Origin: Portulaca oleracea
Taxonomy: Eukaryota > Streptophyta > Magnoliopsida > Caryophyllales > Portulacaceae
NCBI GenBank assembly: GCA_029582165.1
Contig: CM055881.1
Span: 29,940,094 to 30,004,093, forward strand
DNA: 64,000 bases
Direction of reading: 5' to 3'
The notes below the pieces were generated by a model that worked only from the letters and a program-made list of their open reading frames with translations, ran no database searches and was not told the origin of the DNA. Both the position numbers and the translations under genes were made by a program. This document shows positions 1 to 11,514 of this stretch, in pieces (position 1 is the first letter of the stretch; each line of letters starts with the position of its first letter).

Positions 1-300
1 CGGGCGCTACAAATTTCCCGGAATCTTGATGGGCGTGAACTGAAGCCACCACGGTCCGTGGTGCTTGCCACGGCCTGCCCCTGGTTGGCATTGTTTGTAC
101 CGATTCGATGTTGTTTCTTGCTCTGTTCGTCACGGGCAACACACCCACCGTAACGGGCGCTACAAGCATGTCAAGGGTGCCACCTAGTGTGTCGTGGGTG
201 TTATGCTCCGGTAGACTTCTGGCTCTTTCGCTGCTGTTGTCCGTCGCGGGAGCCACGCCCAGTGTAGCAGGTGCTACAACTGTCTAGGTGTTTGGTATTT
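1..300. repeat. GC-rich repeat tract with recurring GCTACAA motif
   Basis: The motif GGGCGCTACAA occurs at 2-12 and 155-165, and a variant AGGTGCTACAA at 269-279. Each later copy follows a similar lead-in (CGTCACGGGCAACACACCC, or CGTCGCGGGAGCCACGCCC), so this looks like diverged tandem units of roughly 110-150 bp. A short palindrome, CCACGGTCCGTGG, lies near 49-61. It is much richer in GC than the DNA that follows. It could be the edge of an LTR or a tandem repeat; the family is not recognised. 300-480 is ordinary AT-rich DNA with no gene. Confidence 0.4.
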
Positions 301-483
301 CAGCACTTTGATTCCTTTTTCCTTCTTTCCTTTGATTAACCTACAAAAACACAAAATCGTCATAACTAACTCATAATTAGGGGCTTAAAATAAACAAAAC
401 ACCTTATTAACGATATCAATTCGGCTCGAAATGAGAACGAACAGCTATGTATGATGAATTTGAGGCCTTAATTTTTATAATAC

Positions 484-1881
484 ATGGGAATTGGTTCCTC
501 TTTCACCAGGGCGTAATCTAGTAGCTAGTAAGTGGGTTTATAAGATTAAATATCATTCGAATGGGTCTGTTGAATGTTACAAGGCCGGACTGGTAGCTGT
601 AGGCAATCATCAGCAACCGGGTGTTTACTTCTATGAAACCTTTTCCCCTGTTGTTCGTCCAGCCACTATCCGTCTTGTTTTCTCCATTGTTGTCTCATGT
701 ATGGCCTATTCGTCAACTTGATGTTAAGAATGTGTTTCATCATGGCATTCTTACAAGTGGCTGTACATGCGTCAACCCCCTGGTTTTGTTGATTCATCTT
801 GTCTTGATCATGTTTGTCGCCTTAAGAAAATCATCTATGGGCTGAAACAGGCTCCTCGTACTTGGTTTCATCGCTTTAGTAGCTTCTTACTCACTCATGG
901 TTTTCTTTGCAGCCAGTTAGATCCGTCCATGTATACTTATCGCTTCCACTCTCACATTCTCGTTTTGTTCCTTTATGTTGATGATATTATTCTCACGGGA
1001 AACTCTGACTCCAAACTGTTCTCCTTTATTTCTCTTTTTTCCTGCCACATGAAAGATTTGGGTGATCTTCACTATTTTCTAGGGGTAGGTGGTTCGTTCA
1101 TCGTGTAGGCTCTTTCTCTCTCAACACAAATACACCTCTGACCTGATTCACAAATTTCATATGGTTACCTGCAAATCTGTTACCACTCCTATGGTTGCCC
1201 GGATCGCCCTCACTCTCACGAATGATGAATTACTTGTTGATCCTTCTGAGTACATGTGTATGGTAGGTGCTTTGCAATATTTGAGTATGACTCGACCTGA
1301 TATTACTTATGCAGTTCATGTGGTTTTCAATTTATGCATGAGCCCCGCATTTCTCACCTTTACATTGTCATGCGCATTTTCAAATATTTGCTGGGCACTA
1401 TTGATCATGGGATCATTCTCCGTTCCGCTATTGCTCCCTCTATCATTGTGGCGTACTCTAACGCTGATTGGGCAGGCTGTAAGGTCTCATGTCGTTCTAC
1501 CACTGGCTATGAAGTGTTTGTCGGCCCCAACCTGATTGCTTGGCGATCTAAGAAGCAACTCACGGTGTCTAAATCATTTACTGAAGCTGAATACAGGGTT
1601 GTTGCCTATATTGTTATTGAGACAATTTGGTTACGCAAACTACTTTGTGACTTGGTATCTCTCTTTTTGCTCTGACTAAGGTGTTGTGTGACAACATCAG
1701 TGCCACATACCTTACTGTTAATCCCAGACATCATGAGTGCAGTAAGCATATTGTTGTTGACTATCAATTTGTTCGTGAGCGTGTGGCTCATGGGGATTTC
1801 ACTGTATGTTACATTCCTACCAAGCTTCAGTTGGCTGATATATTCATCAAATGATTGCCCTCTAGTCAATTTCTCTTTCTA
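484..1881 (+). pseudogene. Degenerate Ty1/copia polyprotein remnant (reverse transcriptase and RNase H)
   Basis: Pieces of a copia pol gene occur in order but in shifting frames. They are the start of the reverse transcriptase (SKWVYKIKYHSNGSVECYK, about 525-585), the stretch around 840 (YGLKQAPRTWFHRF), the catalytic box LYVDDIILTG at about 970-1005, and the RNase H region (NADWAGCKVSCRSTTGYEVF, about 1460-1520; AWRSKKQLTVSKSFTEAEYR, about 1540-1600). At least three frameshifts and the lack of gag, protease and integrase show that it is a 5'-truncated dead copy. The HHVMSA-like stretch near 1725-1800 matches the usual C-terminus. A purine tract and LTR-like start follow at once. Confidence 0.85.
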
Positions 1882-1920
1882 AAATTCAATTTGTCTGTTT
1901 GTTCCTCTCCCATACAGATT

Positions 1921-2045
1921 AAGGGGGTGTAATAGAGGATATGATCTTCTTGTAATGGGACTTCCATAATTCGCTTATATATACCATGTATAGGCTCCCA
2001 GTTGGGGCAAGTTATTCCAATTATTCTCACATTAGTGAAGATATT
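1921..2045 (+). mobile_element. Polypurine tract and partial 3' LTR of the degenerate copia element
   Basis: The purine tract AAGGGGG at 1921-1927 follows the dead RNase H. It is followed by TGTAATAGAGGATATG, a typical copia LTR start. The far end of the LTR cannot be set because no second copy is present; similarity in composition fades near 2045. No target-site duplication can be seen. Confidence 0.5.
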
Positions 2046-2447
2046 GTAAATATTATATTTAAGTACATTTATATATGTTGATTTAGAACTTTATACTTTT
2101 GAAAAATTAGTACAAATTATCCTTACAAAGCTATGATAACTATAGACATATTCAAAAATATTATCAATAATATGTAAGATTTACCTTTGTTCCGTGCATT
2201 GTATGAATCTGACTAGTATTTAGGTATATTATCAATATAAAAGGTTTTTGTAATCATTTCAAATATGCTAACTGTGATATATTTAAATTTTTTGTAAAAT
2301 TCCTTATCCTATATTATTCAACTCCACACATCTTAAATTAGTTTCATAGTAATTTCACTTTAATAATTGCTAATAAATTATATTTTGTAACAAAGGTTAT
2401 GTTAATTTAAAAATTGCAATAGTGATAATGATAACTGTATTTTCTGT

Positions 2448-2581
2448 GTTTTATATTTCATTAAATTTAATATAATATAGTATAATATAATTATATTAAC
2501 TAATTTCATTAAAAGTTTTATATTTCATTAAATTTAATATAATATAGTATAATATAATTATATTAACTAATTTCATTAAAA
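2448..2581. repeat. Tandem duplication, two 67-bp AT-rich units
   Basis: Two nearly identical units, 2448-2514 and 2515-2581, lie head to tail. Both contain TTTAATATAATATAGTATAA and end in TTTCATTAAAA. The surrounding 2050-2840 is AT-rich and holds no gene that I can see. Confidence 0.85.
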
Positions 2582-2844
2582 TTTAGTTTATTTAACAGTA
2601 GAATATTAGAATTTTATTCTATTTTTAATATGTTACGTAAATTATGGAGAAGCAAATGTAAATAAAATATAACATGTTATAAAAATACAACATTCAACAC
2701 TTGGATCTGAATTTGCCTTAGGTAATTTTTTTAGTATATGTATATAGATATCAATCACAATATTCTTTTTTTAATGTATGGACAACGCACGTTTACTAAA
2801 AATTAGTTTAATATAAAATCTTAAGAAATTTTAATTATGGCCTT

Positions 2845-3258
2845 TTCCATTGAAAATTCTACCATAGTTGAATTTATTTTCAACTATGGTAGTTGAAAAT
2901 TTTATATCATTCATTTATCAAAAATAAATCATATTTTTTAAAAAGATTTATATTTTCCTAAACATGGTTAATTATTTTAACAAGTTACTTTGATCAACCT
3001 ACATTGATTTTGAATTTTTATGGTATAATTAACGATATTTTCACTTTTCAACTATGATAGTTGAAAAAAAGTCAATTATGGTAAAATTTTCTTAAAAATA
3101 TTCAATTTTGTAAAAAATTATAACTTAACATATATATTTAATTACTATAACAAGTCCTACAGTGAATATATATTAATTTTAAATTTTTAATGGTAAAATT
3201 AAGGGTAATTATTCATTTCAACTACCATAGTTGAAATTATGGTAGAATCTCCCCTTTT
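2845..3258. mobile_element. Foldback/MITE-like element with CAACTATGGTAGTTG palindromes
   Basis: The left end (TTGAAAATTCTACCATAGTT, about 2851-2870) is the inverted counterpart of the right end (TTGAAATTATGGTAGAATCT, about 3231-3250). The short palindrome CAACTATGGTAGTTG is repeated inside (near 2880, 3050 and 3220). This is the structure of a small non-autonomous DNA element. Exact borders and target duplication are unclear. The following 3260-4470 is AT-rich spacer without a recognisable gene. Confidence 0.5.
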
Positions 3259-4473
3259 CCATAGACAAATGGAGAGTTAAAAGGGATGGAGCTACCCATG
3301 CGTGGAAAATTTCCCTAGCCTGGCAAGCTAAGCCTTGCGAATTTGTTCCGTGCTTACCGATTCATGACTCTGTTTATAGGCCCAAGAATTCCAGTCTTTC
3401 CAATGGAGAGCAGCTTAAAATTTTTTCTTTTCATAAATGAGAAGAACTTTACATATTCGGAATATTGTATTTTGTAACATAATTAAAATGAAGTTAATGA
3501 GAGAATTACACAAAACTGTAGGAATGGCTGCGGACCCAACTGTGTGAGCCTGTCATACAAAGTTAATTGCACCACATTTTTTGCTGTACAGAAGCATGTA
3601 GCAGTAATATGATAAGACCAGACCATGAATAAAGGGCCTCATAGTCTTACGGCGATAACTACCACAAGCTGATATCCACGCGAGAGGATCATGCAAAACC
3701 ATACACCTACATCTATCCACACGAACCACCAATATATACTACATGCATCCGGAGCATGTATTCCAGATATTTGTGAGTGAACAATCATAATAATCATAAT
3801 GAACAATCTAATGTATGTGGATGAACAATCTAGTATATGTTGGTGAACAATCGTAGTATTTGAAGCACATGCTCCAGGGGAATCTAATAAATTACATGAC
3901 CACAATTATACGCCTCGTTATTAAATGTGACTGATATTTTTAGGAAAATATTGACGGATGCCAAACCGTATCGCGTGAGCATTGATATTTCTATGCTAAT
4001 TCCACCACTTTTTTTTTCCTGTACCACTGATGAATGAATTGAAGCGTCCATGATCCATCCTTCTCTGTTGTACATATATTATTTGTGGTCTTGCTCCTTT
4101 GTTAAACACTGCACCAAACAAAAAGGTGTACTGTATAATTACATGAAGCATATGTTTCTTATTTCTTATTATAGACCAAAGAAGACGCATATATGAAGTA
4201 ATGCCGATTGGACCAGACAAAGTCATGGTGTTCATTTTAGTTTTGACATGCCAGCAAACTCATACGTGCCTGTAGGGGCACTTTCTACTTATGATTAATA
4301 ATTTCAATCATAGATATTATAATATCACACCGTCCACATATCAACTAATTTGCTTTGGACGATATTCGTCAATCCTAACTGAGGTTTCATTTTCTAGTTC
4401 AACTTACGATTTTTTTTATTGGATACAAGCAATTGTATAGTGCAATAATAATTGTATTGTTATTTACATTATA

Positions 4474-4709
4474 CTCCCTCCGTTTTTATTTATCTGTCGT
4501 CTAGAAAATTGTGTTAAAAATTTTGGTCGTTAATATTTTAATTTATACAATGATTCATTATACAAAATTGATGTTATTAGATTCATGATAAAACATGCTA
4601 CTAGAAAAGTATAATATTATATTTTTATATAAAAATTTAATATTAGAAATTATTGATTAAAGATTGACACTGAAAACCGTAAATGACAGATAAAAAAGAA
4701 CGGAGGGAG
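4474..4709. mobile_element. Stowaway-like MITE (copy 1)
   Basis: The ends are perfect inverted repeats, CTCCCTCCGTT at the left and AACGGAGGGAG at the right, flanked by TA on both sides (4472-4473 and 4710-4711), as expected for Tc1/mariner-type Stowaway MITEs. The inverted match extends further in: TTATCTGTC on the left and GACAGATAA on the right. The interior is AT-rich and non-coding, length 236 bp. The element at 63500-63735 is the same family in the opposite orientation. Confidence 0.9.
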
Positions 4710-4806
4710 TAATATTTTGTCTTTATAAAAAGCGAACAAAAATTAAATTAAACAAGTTTATCAATTATTATGAAATTACTTGATTTGTTTTGTGTATGTG
4801 TGTGTG

Positions 4807-5666
4807 AAAATTGGATTCTAATGATCCTTACTTTCAACTTTTGTATGACAATAATTCCTAGTTTGTTTTTGTATTCTGGTGGTCCAAAAAAATAAAAAAT
4901 TGTACTCTAGTGTTACAAAATTTACCTCCTTATTTTTTTCATTCCTACCCCATTTTATTTTTATTTTTTCATTATTGCCCCGAAAAAGCTATAAAATTTA
5001 GTTACTAAAAGAATTTTTAAAATTAACTTTTCGAGAAGGGTTTTTGGACACTAATATACATAACTTTTTGGGATATTGGACAATAATGCACTGAACTTTG
5101 ACTTTGGACGATAATACACTGTACTTTGAGGGGTGTTGGACGATAATACACTCGGAACAATTTTGGTGGTGGCTAACTTGGCGGCGATCCTACGTGGCAG
5201 GCTTGTCATGTAGGATCGCCACCAAGTCAGCCACCGTCAAAATCTTTACGGATGCATTATTGTTCAACAACCCCTAAAGTACGGTGTATTATTGTCCAAT
5301 GTAAAAATTCAGTGTATTATTATCCAATATATCAAAAGTTCAGTATATTAGCATCCAAAATTCCTTTTCAGAATCCAAGCAATTATTATATTTTTAAAAA
5401 AATAATAAAAGTGAAAAGATCGTGAGAAATCATAAAAAATCTAAAATAGTAGGGGAAACATTGTAAATTCATTAAACACTGCGGGGAAGTGTCGTGCTAA
5501 ATTTTAAATCAAATGCAAGTCAAAACTTTTGATATATTTAGGGTATAAACTAGGTAGCATTCCAGAAGAATACAATTTTAATTTTTTTGGACTACCAAAA
5601 TTCAAAAACAAAGTAGGGATTATTGGCATATAAAAGCTTAAAGCAAAAATTATTATAATCCAATTT
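4807..5666. mobile_element. Long foldback element (outer), with a second element nested inside
   Basis: The left arm begins AAAATTGGATTCTAATGATC and continues through TTTGTATTCTGGTGGTCC. The right arm carries the reverse complement (GGACTACCAAAATTCAAAAA, then TATTATAATCCAATTT). Arms are about 120 bp or more. The same terminal sequence occurs in the foldback at 36435-36916, so this is a repeated family. A separate inverted-repeat element at 5036-5368 lies in its centre. Confidence 0.75.
5036..5368. mobile_element. Inner foldback element nested in the outer one
   Basis: The arms repeat a phrase of the type TTGGACAATAATGCACTGAACTTT in tandem on the left (5045-5155). Its reverse complement (TATTATTGTCCAATG and similar) appears on the right (5262-5368). 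The GC-richer centre is itself palindromic: GGCGGCGATCCTACGTGGCA near 5180 pairs with ATGTAGGATCGCCACCAAG near 5207. The layout resembles the element at 23236-23633. No coding capacity. Confidence 0.75.
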
Positions 5667-5667
5667 G

Positions 5668-5668
5668 C

Positions 5669-5730
<62 letters not shown>
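5668..5730. repeat. (TA)n microsatellite
   Basis: About 60 bp of nearly pure AT dinucleotides with one interruption (AAAT near 5694-5697), abutting the right end of the foldback element. Confidence 0.95.
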
Positions 5731-5733
<3 letters not shown>

Positions 5734-6045
5734 TTATGTTGTCCTCGATAAGGTGTTATAACTTATAAGTGGAAAATATTCCATGATATCCTCATTTAGT
5801 ACTTTTTTGAAAAAAGTAATAACATTGGTTTTTAAAATCTTACCTAAGATTCTAAAGTTTGAATGAATAGAATCTCTCCCTTAAACCCTATTGAGTGGCG
5901 CTCTCTAGGGCTTGCGTGAGGTGGTGATGACTTCATCGCTTCCTGTCGGCGGTGGCGGTATAGAATCCGGCGGTGGTTATGAGTTGGTGCTTGACAATGG
6001 ATTCTCCTCTCCTACATCGTTGGAAGGAGTTGAAATTAACGGAAG

Positions 6046-6663
6046 ATGAGGAGAAAGTGGTTGATTGCACCGATACAAATGCGGGAGATTTTTCAGCGAG
6101 GGTTGCACTGGCCCCAAATCGGTAAAGTGTATACTGATAAACCCTTCAGAGTATCGGGACTCTTTTCCTTTCTACGGCAAGCCTGGAGAGTGAAAAAAAC
6201 CCTTCGGAATTCAGGAGATGGGAGATAATCTCTTTATCTTCCAATTTTTCACAAAGGAGGACAAGCAAATGATCCTTCAAGGGGGACCGTGGATTTTTGA
6301 CAAACATCTTGTGCTTCTTGAGGAGGTGGGAGACAATATAGTGGCGTCAAAGGTCAAATTCCACTATGCGAACTTTTGGGTTAGGGGCTATGAAGTTCCT
6401 TTTGGGAAAATCTCAAAAGCTACATGCTAGGCTCTTGCCGAGAGTTTTGGTGGATTGGTGGACTATAGAGATGATGATGACCTAGGATGGAGCCGTATGT
6501 AGCCTTCAGAGTTCGGTTGCGGATTTCTGAACCACTTTTAAGGGGGAGCCATTGTTAACTTTGGTGACTCGGGTGCTAGATGGATTCCCTTCAAGTATGA
6601 AAAGCTCCCCAATTTCTGTTATAAATGTGGGAAAATTAGGCATGTTGAGGATGACTGTGATTC
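6046..6663 (+). pseudogene. LINE ORF1 remnant (DUF4283-like domain and CCHC zinc knuckle)
   Basis: The frame from about 6218 reads GDNLFIFQFFTKEDKQMILQ followed by GGPWIFDKHLVLLEE, typical of the DUF4283 domain of plant LINE ORF1 proteins. At 6616-6657 a knuckle CYKCGKIRHVEDDC (C-X2-C-X4-H-X4-C) follows the usual lead-in RWIPFKYEKLPNF. The two parts are in different frames, and a stop follows at 6428-6430. ORF1 proteins of this class bind element RNA in the nucleus. The lysine- and glutamate-rich stretch 6679-7128 may be the rest of ORF1; antisense open frames over it are shadows. Confidence 0.75.
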
Positions 6664-7378
6664 CCATGATGAAGAAGATTGAAAAGGAAATATGGAGAAT
6701 GGCTTAGGGCCTCCCCAACCAAATACCACAGACAAAGAAGAGGAGGAGATATCAAGGATAGCAAGAACTGGGACCCTACGGTTCCGGGAGAAACTGAAGA
6801 GAGCATAAAAACTGTGGAAAGTGGGCAGAGAACCCCAGCAGCTAGGAAATCTCTCAAGGACATACCGGAGGTAATTAATGGAGCAAGAGAGGGGGCGGGT
6901 GCTAATGGCCTTGATAGTAGGGTGGATACTGAGAAGGATGGGGCGTCATCAGATAAGGCAAATGGGGAGAAAGGTGGTGGAGATAGTACAGAAGTTGATA
7001 ATGTAGAAGAGGAAAATCCTTGTAGGGTAGTGGGGATTGTGAACAGTGGCATGCAGGACGATAATAGTCGGAAAAAAAAGGAATGGGAAAGAGATAGAAG
7101 CGTCAGAAGTGGCTGGTGGGCTGGATAACGAAAAAACGGAGACAACTAGGGGTACGTGGAAGAGATTGAAACCACACAATGGGAACCGAGCTTTTCCAAC
7201 GGAGAAGGATGGTACCTCAAACCAAGGACGCATGAGAAGGAAGGGAGATGTTGTGTTGATGTTGAGTCTATGCAGCTTATGGAGGTAGAGATTAGAGAGA
7301 AGAAAGGACGTATCAATGATGTTGTTATGGTAGATAGGGAGCGGCGGGGGTGAGCGGTGCTCATCCTTGCCGGGAGCA

Positions 7379-8110
7379 ATGAAAATCATAAGTTACAACT
7401 GCCGCAGGCTGGGGAGTCTCGAGGCAGTTCTTTCTCTCCGTAGTCTTGTGCGGAAATACTCCCCGGATGTGGTTTTCTTGATGGAAACCAAATTGTATGC
7501 TCATGAAATGAATATGGTGAAGCTGAAGTGTAACATGCAAGGTTGCTTAGTGGTTCCCCTTAGAGGGAGAGCGGGAGGACTAGCTTTAATGTGGGTTGAT
7601 GAAGCTGATGTGAGCGTCAAGACATACTCGTCTCACCATATTGAGGCCTCGCTGATGTTAGAGGGTCAGAAGGTTCGTATCACAGGTTGTTACGGTTGGT
7701 TGGAATACCAGTGCAAGAGGAGGATAGTAGAACTATTAGACTTTTTGGGGGCACAGGAGGAGGGAGATTGGATTGTGTTTGGTGATTTGAACATTGTGTT
7801 ATTCCCAAATGAGAAGAAAGGAGGTAGTGGTTTTGACTTCGATGCAGCTGCAGGCCTCTTGAACGTAATGGAAAAGTGGGAGTTGGTGGATTTGGGTTTT
7901 ACAGGATACCCCTTTACTTGGAGCAATAGAAGGGAAGGGGTACATCATGTTGAGGAAAGATTGGATAGAGTCTTGGGGAGCATGCACTGGAGGGATAGTA
8001 TGTGGGCAGGACAAGTTGAGCACATATGTTGGGAAGGATCTGATCACGGGCATATGCACTGGAGGGATAGTATTGGATACCAAGCCGCTTGAAAGGGCAC
8101 CTAGGCTCAA
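7379..8110 (+). pseudogene. LINE ORF2, endonuclease domain remnant
   Basis: The frame opens with MKIISYNCRRLGSLEAVL, the usual start of an L1-type endonuclease. Conserved pieces follow: METKL (Mg-binding Glu region, about 7480), GDLNIVL (about 7782), WSNRREG (about 7920), ERLDRVLGS (about 7955) and SDHG (about 8040). The frame is lost just after SDHG because 20 bases copied from 7982-8001 are present again at 8054-8073. Without them the reading would run on as LDTKPLERAP, as in relatives. The enzyme would nick target DNA for reverse transcription. Confidence 0.85.
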
Positions 8111-8379
8111 ATAGAAAAATCCAAAATTTGAGTCTATGTGGGTGGATAACGAGGACTTTGGCCTGGTAGCGGAAGAGAAATGGAGGGAGGCTATGGGCCG
8201 CTGCACAAATCTAGTGGATGGGCTCCAGTTGTATGGGAGAGAATTTACTGGATGGGGTAGGGAATATTATGGTAATTTGGGCCAGAGAATCCGTGATTTA
8301 AGAGGCCATTTCCAAGATCTTTATGTGGAACAAGCCTCTGCCCAAAACATAGAAACAAGGAGTATAGAGAACCAATTGG

Positions 8380-9540
8380 GTGAGCTGGAAAGGGCAAATG
8401 AGAAATATTAGGCCCAAAGAGCCCATCATCAGGTGCTTAAAGAAGGAGATTTGTAACTCACCTTTTTTCCATGCAAGAGTGAAGCATAGGCGGAAGAAGA
8501 ACACAATCACTAACTTGGCGGCACAAGAGGGGAGGGTACAAACGGAGAATGAGGAAATTCAAAAAGTGGTAGTGGATTACTACCAGAACCTTTTCTCCTC
8601 CAGTAGGCCAGATCTGAGAGAAATCCAATTCCCTGAATTGAATGGCAGAGTGACTGGGTGCATGACTGATCATCTGCTAAGAGACTACACCGTTACGGAG
8701 GTAGAATTAGCAATTATGCATATGGGACTAACAAAAGCCCCTGGGCTAGATGGTTTTTGTGCTCTATTCTATCAGAGATTTTGGGAGGTGGTCAAGGAAG
8801 ATGTAGGTAAGCTGGTTCTCGAGGTCTTAAGAAGGATGCCTAACCGCCTTAACCATACCCTTGTTACTCTCATTCCTAAGGTCAAACAGCTTAAGGAGAT
8901 GAAGGATTTGCATCCCATAGCTCTTTGCAATGTCCTCTATAAGATCATTTCAAAGGATATAGTGAACCGTCTAAAACCTTGGATGGATTCCTTAATTGAT
9001 GAACATCAATCTGCATTCATCCCGGGGAGACTTAATTCGGATAATGCCTTAGTAGTTTTTGAAGTCTTCCACTATCTCAAAAAGAAGAGAAAAGGCAAGA
9101 AAGGTTGGATAACGGTGAAAGTGGATATGAGTAAGGCCTATGACCGTGTGGAGTGGAGTTTTTTGGAAAAAATTCTAGCAGAAATGGGTTTTCCAGTCCA
9201 ATTCATCGACCTAGTACGTCAATGTGTGTCCACAGTTTCTTATACTTTCTGTGTAAATGGAGAGCAAGTGGGTATGGTATTTCCGAAAAGAGACTTACGG
9301 CAAGGAGACCCCGTCTCCCCGTACCTCTTTTTATTGGTCATAGAAGGTCTTACAGCGCTAATAGAATGAGAAGTAGCTCAAGATCGGTGGCGCGGAGTTA
9401 AAATTTGTGGAGGAGCACCGAGCATTACTCACCTGCTATTTGCTGATGACAGTATGTTTTCATTAAAGCCAGGTGGGAGGACATTGAGGCCCTGCAGAAG
9501 GTTTTGGAGAAATATGAAATTTTTTCGGGACAACAAGTAA
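8380..9540 (+). pseudogene. LINE ORF2, reverse transcriptase domain remnant
   Basis: A 329-residue open stretch (8380-9369) contains KAPGLDGFCALFYQ, LVTLIPKV, HQSAFIPGRLNSDN, VKVDMSKAYDRVEWSFLE (first catalytic Asp) and LRQGDPVSPYLFLL. A stop at 9367-9369 separates it from the next block, where LLFADDSMFS (catalytic Asp pair) is read at about 9430-9460. All main blocks are present, so the domain was complete before decay. The region 9540-10200 continues with broken pieces of the C-terminal part. Confidence 0.9.
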
Positions 9541-10217
9541 ACATGGAGTTCTGAAGTTTTCTTCAGTAGCAATGTTGGGGAAGAGAGGAGGTCCAGAATC
9601 CTAGCAAAACTGAAGATGAAGGAAATGTATCAGTAGAAAGTATATTTGGGACAACCTTTATTGGTTGGTCGGTCGAAGAAAGTCATTTTTGAAGATCTAA
9701 AAAAGAAGACTTGGTCTATCTCATGGTTGGAAGGGGAAGTGGGTGTCTCAAGCGGGTAGAGAAGTTTTGTTAAAAACTGTCATTCAAGTGATTCCCCTCT
9801 ATGCTATGAATATCTTCAAACTCCCTGACTCCTTTCATGAGGAGGTAGGTAGTATAATGAGCAATTTTTGGTAGAGCGGTGATAGTGATAAGAGAAATCT
9901 CCATTGGATTCGGTGGAGGGATATGTGTAATGGAAAAGAGGTGGGGGGGAATGGGTTTCTGAGACATGAAGTGTTTTGACTTACCAATGCTAGCTAAGCA
10001 AGCTTTTCGATTACTGACAAAATCGGATTCCCTTGTGGGCTTCTTGTTAAACGCGCGGTATTTTCCTCGTGGTGATTTTTTGACAACAAGTGTGGGTTTT
10101 CAGGCGAGTTTTGTTTGGAGGAGTATATTGGAAGGAAGATCCTTGATGATGCAGGGTGTGGGATGGAACATTGGGGATGGTCATAGCATCAAAATTTAGG
10201 GGGACATACAGATAAAT

Positions 10218-11434
10218 TTGAATGACAGTTTCTTCTTGGGGTGCCCTAAAGATGATAAGAAAGATTGGAAGGTGGAGCGGTTGATGAAAGATAGTGACGA
10301 AAATGAATGGGATGAGGAGCTCCTGGGTTCCTTTTTTGAAGATGACCAAGTTCAAGCCATCCTAGATCTGCCAATCACTCGTAGAAAAGGAAGAGACCAA
10401 ATTCGATGGCTTTATACAAAGAATGGAGAGTATTCGATACGAAGTGGGTACACCTTGCTAAAAGTTCAGCTGATGGATCCCCGTCTGCTCACTCTTCTTA
10501 GTCCATTTGGAGGAAACTTTGGGAAATTCTGGTACAACCGAGAGTCAAAAATTTGGTGTGGCGATCGGCGAAAAACATTATCCCGGCAAAGCTTAATTTA
10601 AGGTGAAGACATTGTGCTGAATCTTTGCTCTACACCATCTGCCAGAAGAATGAAGAAAGTGTCAGTCATGCCTTGATCGACTGCGATTAGACACATACAG
10701 TCTGGGATCTACTGGGTATCCCTCATTTTTTAACTGGAAATGAAAGGAGTGGACTGGATTGGGTGGAACACATGTTGGAGACAACTGACCGTGAAGAAAC
10801 TGTGCTGTGTTGCTATGGGGTTTGGAGTATTTGGTGGGCAAGGAACGACTTTGTTCACCAAGGTTACATCCCAGATCCAAGAAGTGTGGCGGAAAGGGCA
10901 ACAAAATCTAACAAAGAATTTTCAAATTTGCACCCAACCCTCAGCAGATCTCAAAGAGGTGAACAAAGAGCAAGATGGGTTGGGGGCTTTCAAGGTATTA
11001 AGATCAATGTGGATGCGTCCTGTGATGAGAATAGAGGGATGATTGCGTATGGAGCAGTTGCAAGATCTGGAGATGGCAATGTTATCTGGGCAGCTGGAAA
11101 AAAATTGAAAAAACGATGGAAAGCTGAATTTGCTAGACTACAGGCGATCAACTTTGCCCTAGATATATGCATAGATTTGGGGGTCATAATGAAAAGTGAT
11201 GCCAAAGGAATTGTGGAGATGCTCAACAATGGGGTGGTCGACAAGAGTCCATGGGCTGTAGTTGCTGAAGAAATTAAATGCAAATGGAACAACAGTTGTA
11301 TTGAGGATATCAAGTGGATAAGGAGGGATGCAAATGAAGTAGCCCAGCGCCTTGCTACTTGGTGCCTCTTTCAGGATTTAGACTCTGTCATGTTTTCCTC
11401 CCTCCCCCGCCCCCCCTCCTTTTGCTGGATGTAA
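10218..11434 (+). pseudogene. LINE ORF2 C-terminus (zinc-binding region and plant-type RNase H)
   Basis: The stretch RKGRDQIRWLYTKNGEYSIR at 10380-10440 is the lead-in of the zf-RVT region. From 10763 an open frame of 223 residues carries an RNase H of the RVT_3 type: INVDASCDENRGMIAYGAVA, AEFARLQAINFALD, KSDAKGIVEML and IKWIRRDANEVAQRLATW, i.e. the acidic D-E-D-D set is visible. Stops and shifts separate it from the reverse transcriptase. Such RNase H domains are acquired in many plant L1 lineages. Confidence 0.85.
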
Positions 11435-11514
11435 TCCTTGAGGATGCTATTAATATTGAATGAAGTATTGGGCCTTGGGCCGTTTTTTCAAAAAAAAAAA
11501 TCTTATCTAAGATT

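Larger units (their letters stand above)
5852..11500 (+). mobile_element. L1-type LINE, full length with poly(A) tail and target-site duplication, coding region broken
   Basis: Order along the element: an ORF1 region with a DUF4283-like domain and a zinc knuckle, then ORF2 with apurinic endonuclease, reverse transcriptase, zinc-binding and plant-type RNase H domains. It ends in a run of A at 11490-11500. The 15-bp sequence ATCTTACCTAAGATT (5837-5851) before it and ATCTTATCTAAGATT (11500-11514) after the tail differ at one base, which I read as the target-site duplication from target-primed insertion. A purine-poor 5' leader (5852-6045) precedes ORF1. Many frameshifts and stops make it inactive; the extra 20-bp insertion at 8054-8073 is one of them. 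Confidence 0.9.

Noticed and set aside
6636..7389. Overlapping open frames of 77-169 codons on the bottom strand
   Set aside because: They are antisense to the purine-rich LINE ORF1 tail; the Ser/Pro-rich composition follows from that, and no domain is recognisable.
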